The translations under genes were made by a program, and so were the position numbers. A DNA stretch of 64,000 nt from Ignavibacteria bacterium UBA2360 (GTDB lineage Bacteria; Bacteroidota; Ignavibacteria; Tepidaquicellales; OLB5), in the NCBI GenBank assembly GCA_002344125.1, contig DDTQ01000013.1, forward strand, positions 63,235 through 127,234. Direction: 5' to 3'. The notes beneath the pieces were generated by a model. The model was not told where the DNA came from and ran no database searches. It saw only the letters and a list, made by a program, of their open reading frames with translations. Below are positions 63,140 through 64,000 of this stretch, in pieces; position 1 is the stretch's first letter, and every line of letters starts with the position of its first letter.

Positions 63140-64000
63140 TTACTTCACAAGTACCATCTTCTTGGAATCAACCCTCATACCGTCGCTTTCCAGAGTATAG
63201 AAGTATATTCCCGATGTCAATTCTGTTCCTTCAAATTCAACTGAGTATGTGCCTTCACCCTGCAACTTGTTCACAAGACTCTTCACTTCTCTGCCAAGAG
63301 CGTCATACACAGTTAATTTTATCAAGCCTGATTTTGCAACCTGGTATTTGATAGTTGAGCTTGGATTGAACGGATTCGGGTAATTCTGAAATAACCTGAA
63401 TTCCGAAGGGATTTCATTCGAGAGCTGTGTAATGCCAATCGGATTGGTTCCGCCGCCATCGCGGTAGCGCATGCTGAATTCCTGCAAATACAAATTAGCA
63501 ACCCTTGCGTCATACACCACCAGAAAATTCTCGTCATTATCAAACGTTGCGTTGTTAGAAAAATTATAAGAACCCGTTATTGTAACCGGGTTACTTTCCG
63601 GGGTATAGCCATCAACAATAATATATTTATGGTGCAGCTGTCCTGCGCGGCTATCAAGCCAAACATCTGCCGGGGGTGACCATAGCGGGTTACTGCACCC
63701 GCCGCCGGTTAAACCTTTCATTGTCTTATACACACTCGATGTACTGCTGTTCTCGCCATCGTCAAATACTCCGCGAACATTTTTTCCCGCATCGTATTTT
63801 ACTTTCATCCTGTTCATAATGTTGCACCTTGTGTAAGCAAGTACACAGAACAATATACTGTTATCTGTCTGAAGATTTATTACATCTTCAATTCTTGTTG
63901 AAGGATTGTCACTTGGAGAAAAATATACTTCTACCCGTTTGCCTGCAATATTAAGCAGGTGCGGAGTGTTATCGGTTTTCTGCGGACCGAATTTTGCGCG
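63140..64000 (-). CDS. Phospholipase-D-like protein with T9SS sorting domain (partial, 5' end outside)
   Basis: The minus-strand frame stays open to the window edge, so the ORF start at TTG 63853 is not the true start; the extra 49 codons read ...KFGPQKTDNTPHLLNIAGK and VEVYFSPSDNPSTRIEDVI, which are typical of secreted PLD-domain proteins. An HKD motif is visible as HHKYIIVDG, with GSYNFSNNA after it; any first HKD would lie upstream. The tail is T9SS type A: NYPNPFNPSSTI, VYDALGREVKSLVN, LTSGIYFYTL, ending KMVLVK. Probable surface or secreted phosphodiesterase or nuclease. Confidence 0.85.
   Translation of the reverse strand, partial: RAKFGPQKTDNTPHLLNIAGKRVEVYFSPSDNPSTRIEDVINLQTDNSILFCVLAYTRCNIMNRMKVKYDAGKNVRGVFDDGENSSTSSVYKTMKGLTGGGCSNPLWSPPADVWLDSRAGQLHHKYIIVDGYTPESNPVTITGSYNFSNNATFDNDENFLVVYDARVANLYLQEFSMRYRDGGGTNPIGITQLSNEIPSEFRLFQNYPNPFNPSSTIKYQVAKSGLIKLTVYDALGREVKSLVNKLQGEGTYSVEFEGTELTSGIYFYTLESDGMRVDSKKMVLVK

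Overview
The window looks like a chromosome segment of a free-living, non-photosynthetic member of the Bacteroidota/Chlorobiota side of the FCB group, most likely an Ignavibacteria-type organism. The grounds are a dozen proteins ending in the type IX secretion (T9SS) sorting domain with the NYPNPFNP/NYPNPSNP motif, a Bacteroidota-style GlmU-family protein, DUF2851 and DUF5916 proteins, and promoters of the TTG-N20/21-TANNTTTG type typical of the Bacteroidota sigma factor. No rRNA, tRNA, CRISPR array, transposase or phage gene was seen.

Layout. 1-2900: two small proteins of unknown function, a GlmU-family protein and ribosomal protein L31, all on the minus strand. 2900-5160: purine synthesis genes purN and purH, divergent from rpmE across a symmetric promoter region. 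5500-11150: cell-shape operon mreB-mreC-mreD-mrdA-rodA. 11350-14730: an A+T-rich orphan gene, pyrF and a DUF2851 gene. 14750-18920: an Omp85 (BamA/TamA-like) outer-membrane protein divergent from a DUF5916 protein. 19000-35440: a 44-residue membrane protein not previously called, then seven T9SS cargo genes (beta-propeller and beta-helix proteins), all on the minus strand, several with their own promoter and Rho-independent terminator. 35670-52570: a methyltransferase, then a long tightly packed minus-strand run of flippase, methyltransferase, five glycosyltransferases (plus a GT-C-like membrane protein), a PorU-like C25 peptidase and a five-FN3 T9SS cargo protein. 52730-56370: two plus-strand T9SS cargo genes. 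56370-62890: a nucleoside ABC importer operon (lipoprotein, ATPase, two permeases) divergent from a secreted 5'-nucleotidase. 63140-end: the 3' part of a secreted phospholipase-D-like protein with a T9SS tail.

How they work together. The secreted proteins all carry the same C-terminal sorting signal; a PorU-type sortase would cut that signal and attach cargo to a surface glycan. Here the PorU-like gene is translationally coupled to a glycan-synthesis operon, which suggests (inference) that surface polysaccharide synthesis and cargo attachment are coordinated. The 5'-nucleotidase and the nucleoside importer form a plausible salvage pair next to de novo purine and pyrimidine genes elsewhere in the window. 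Intergenic spaces are filled with short palindromic repeats of several families, some present at both ends of the window.
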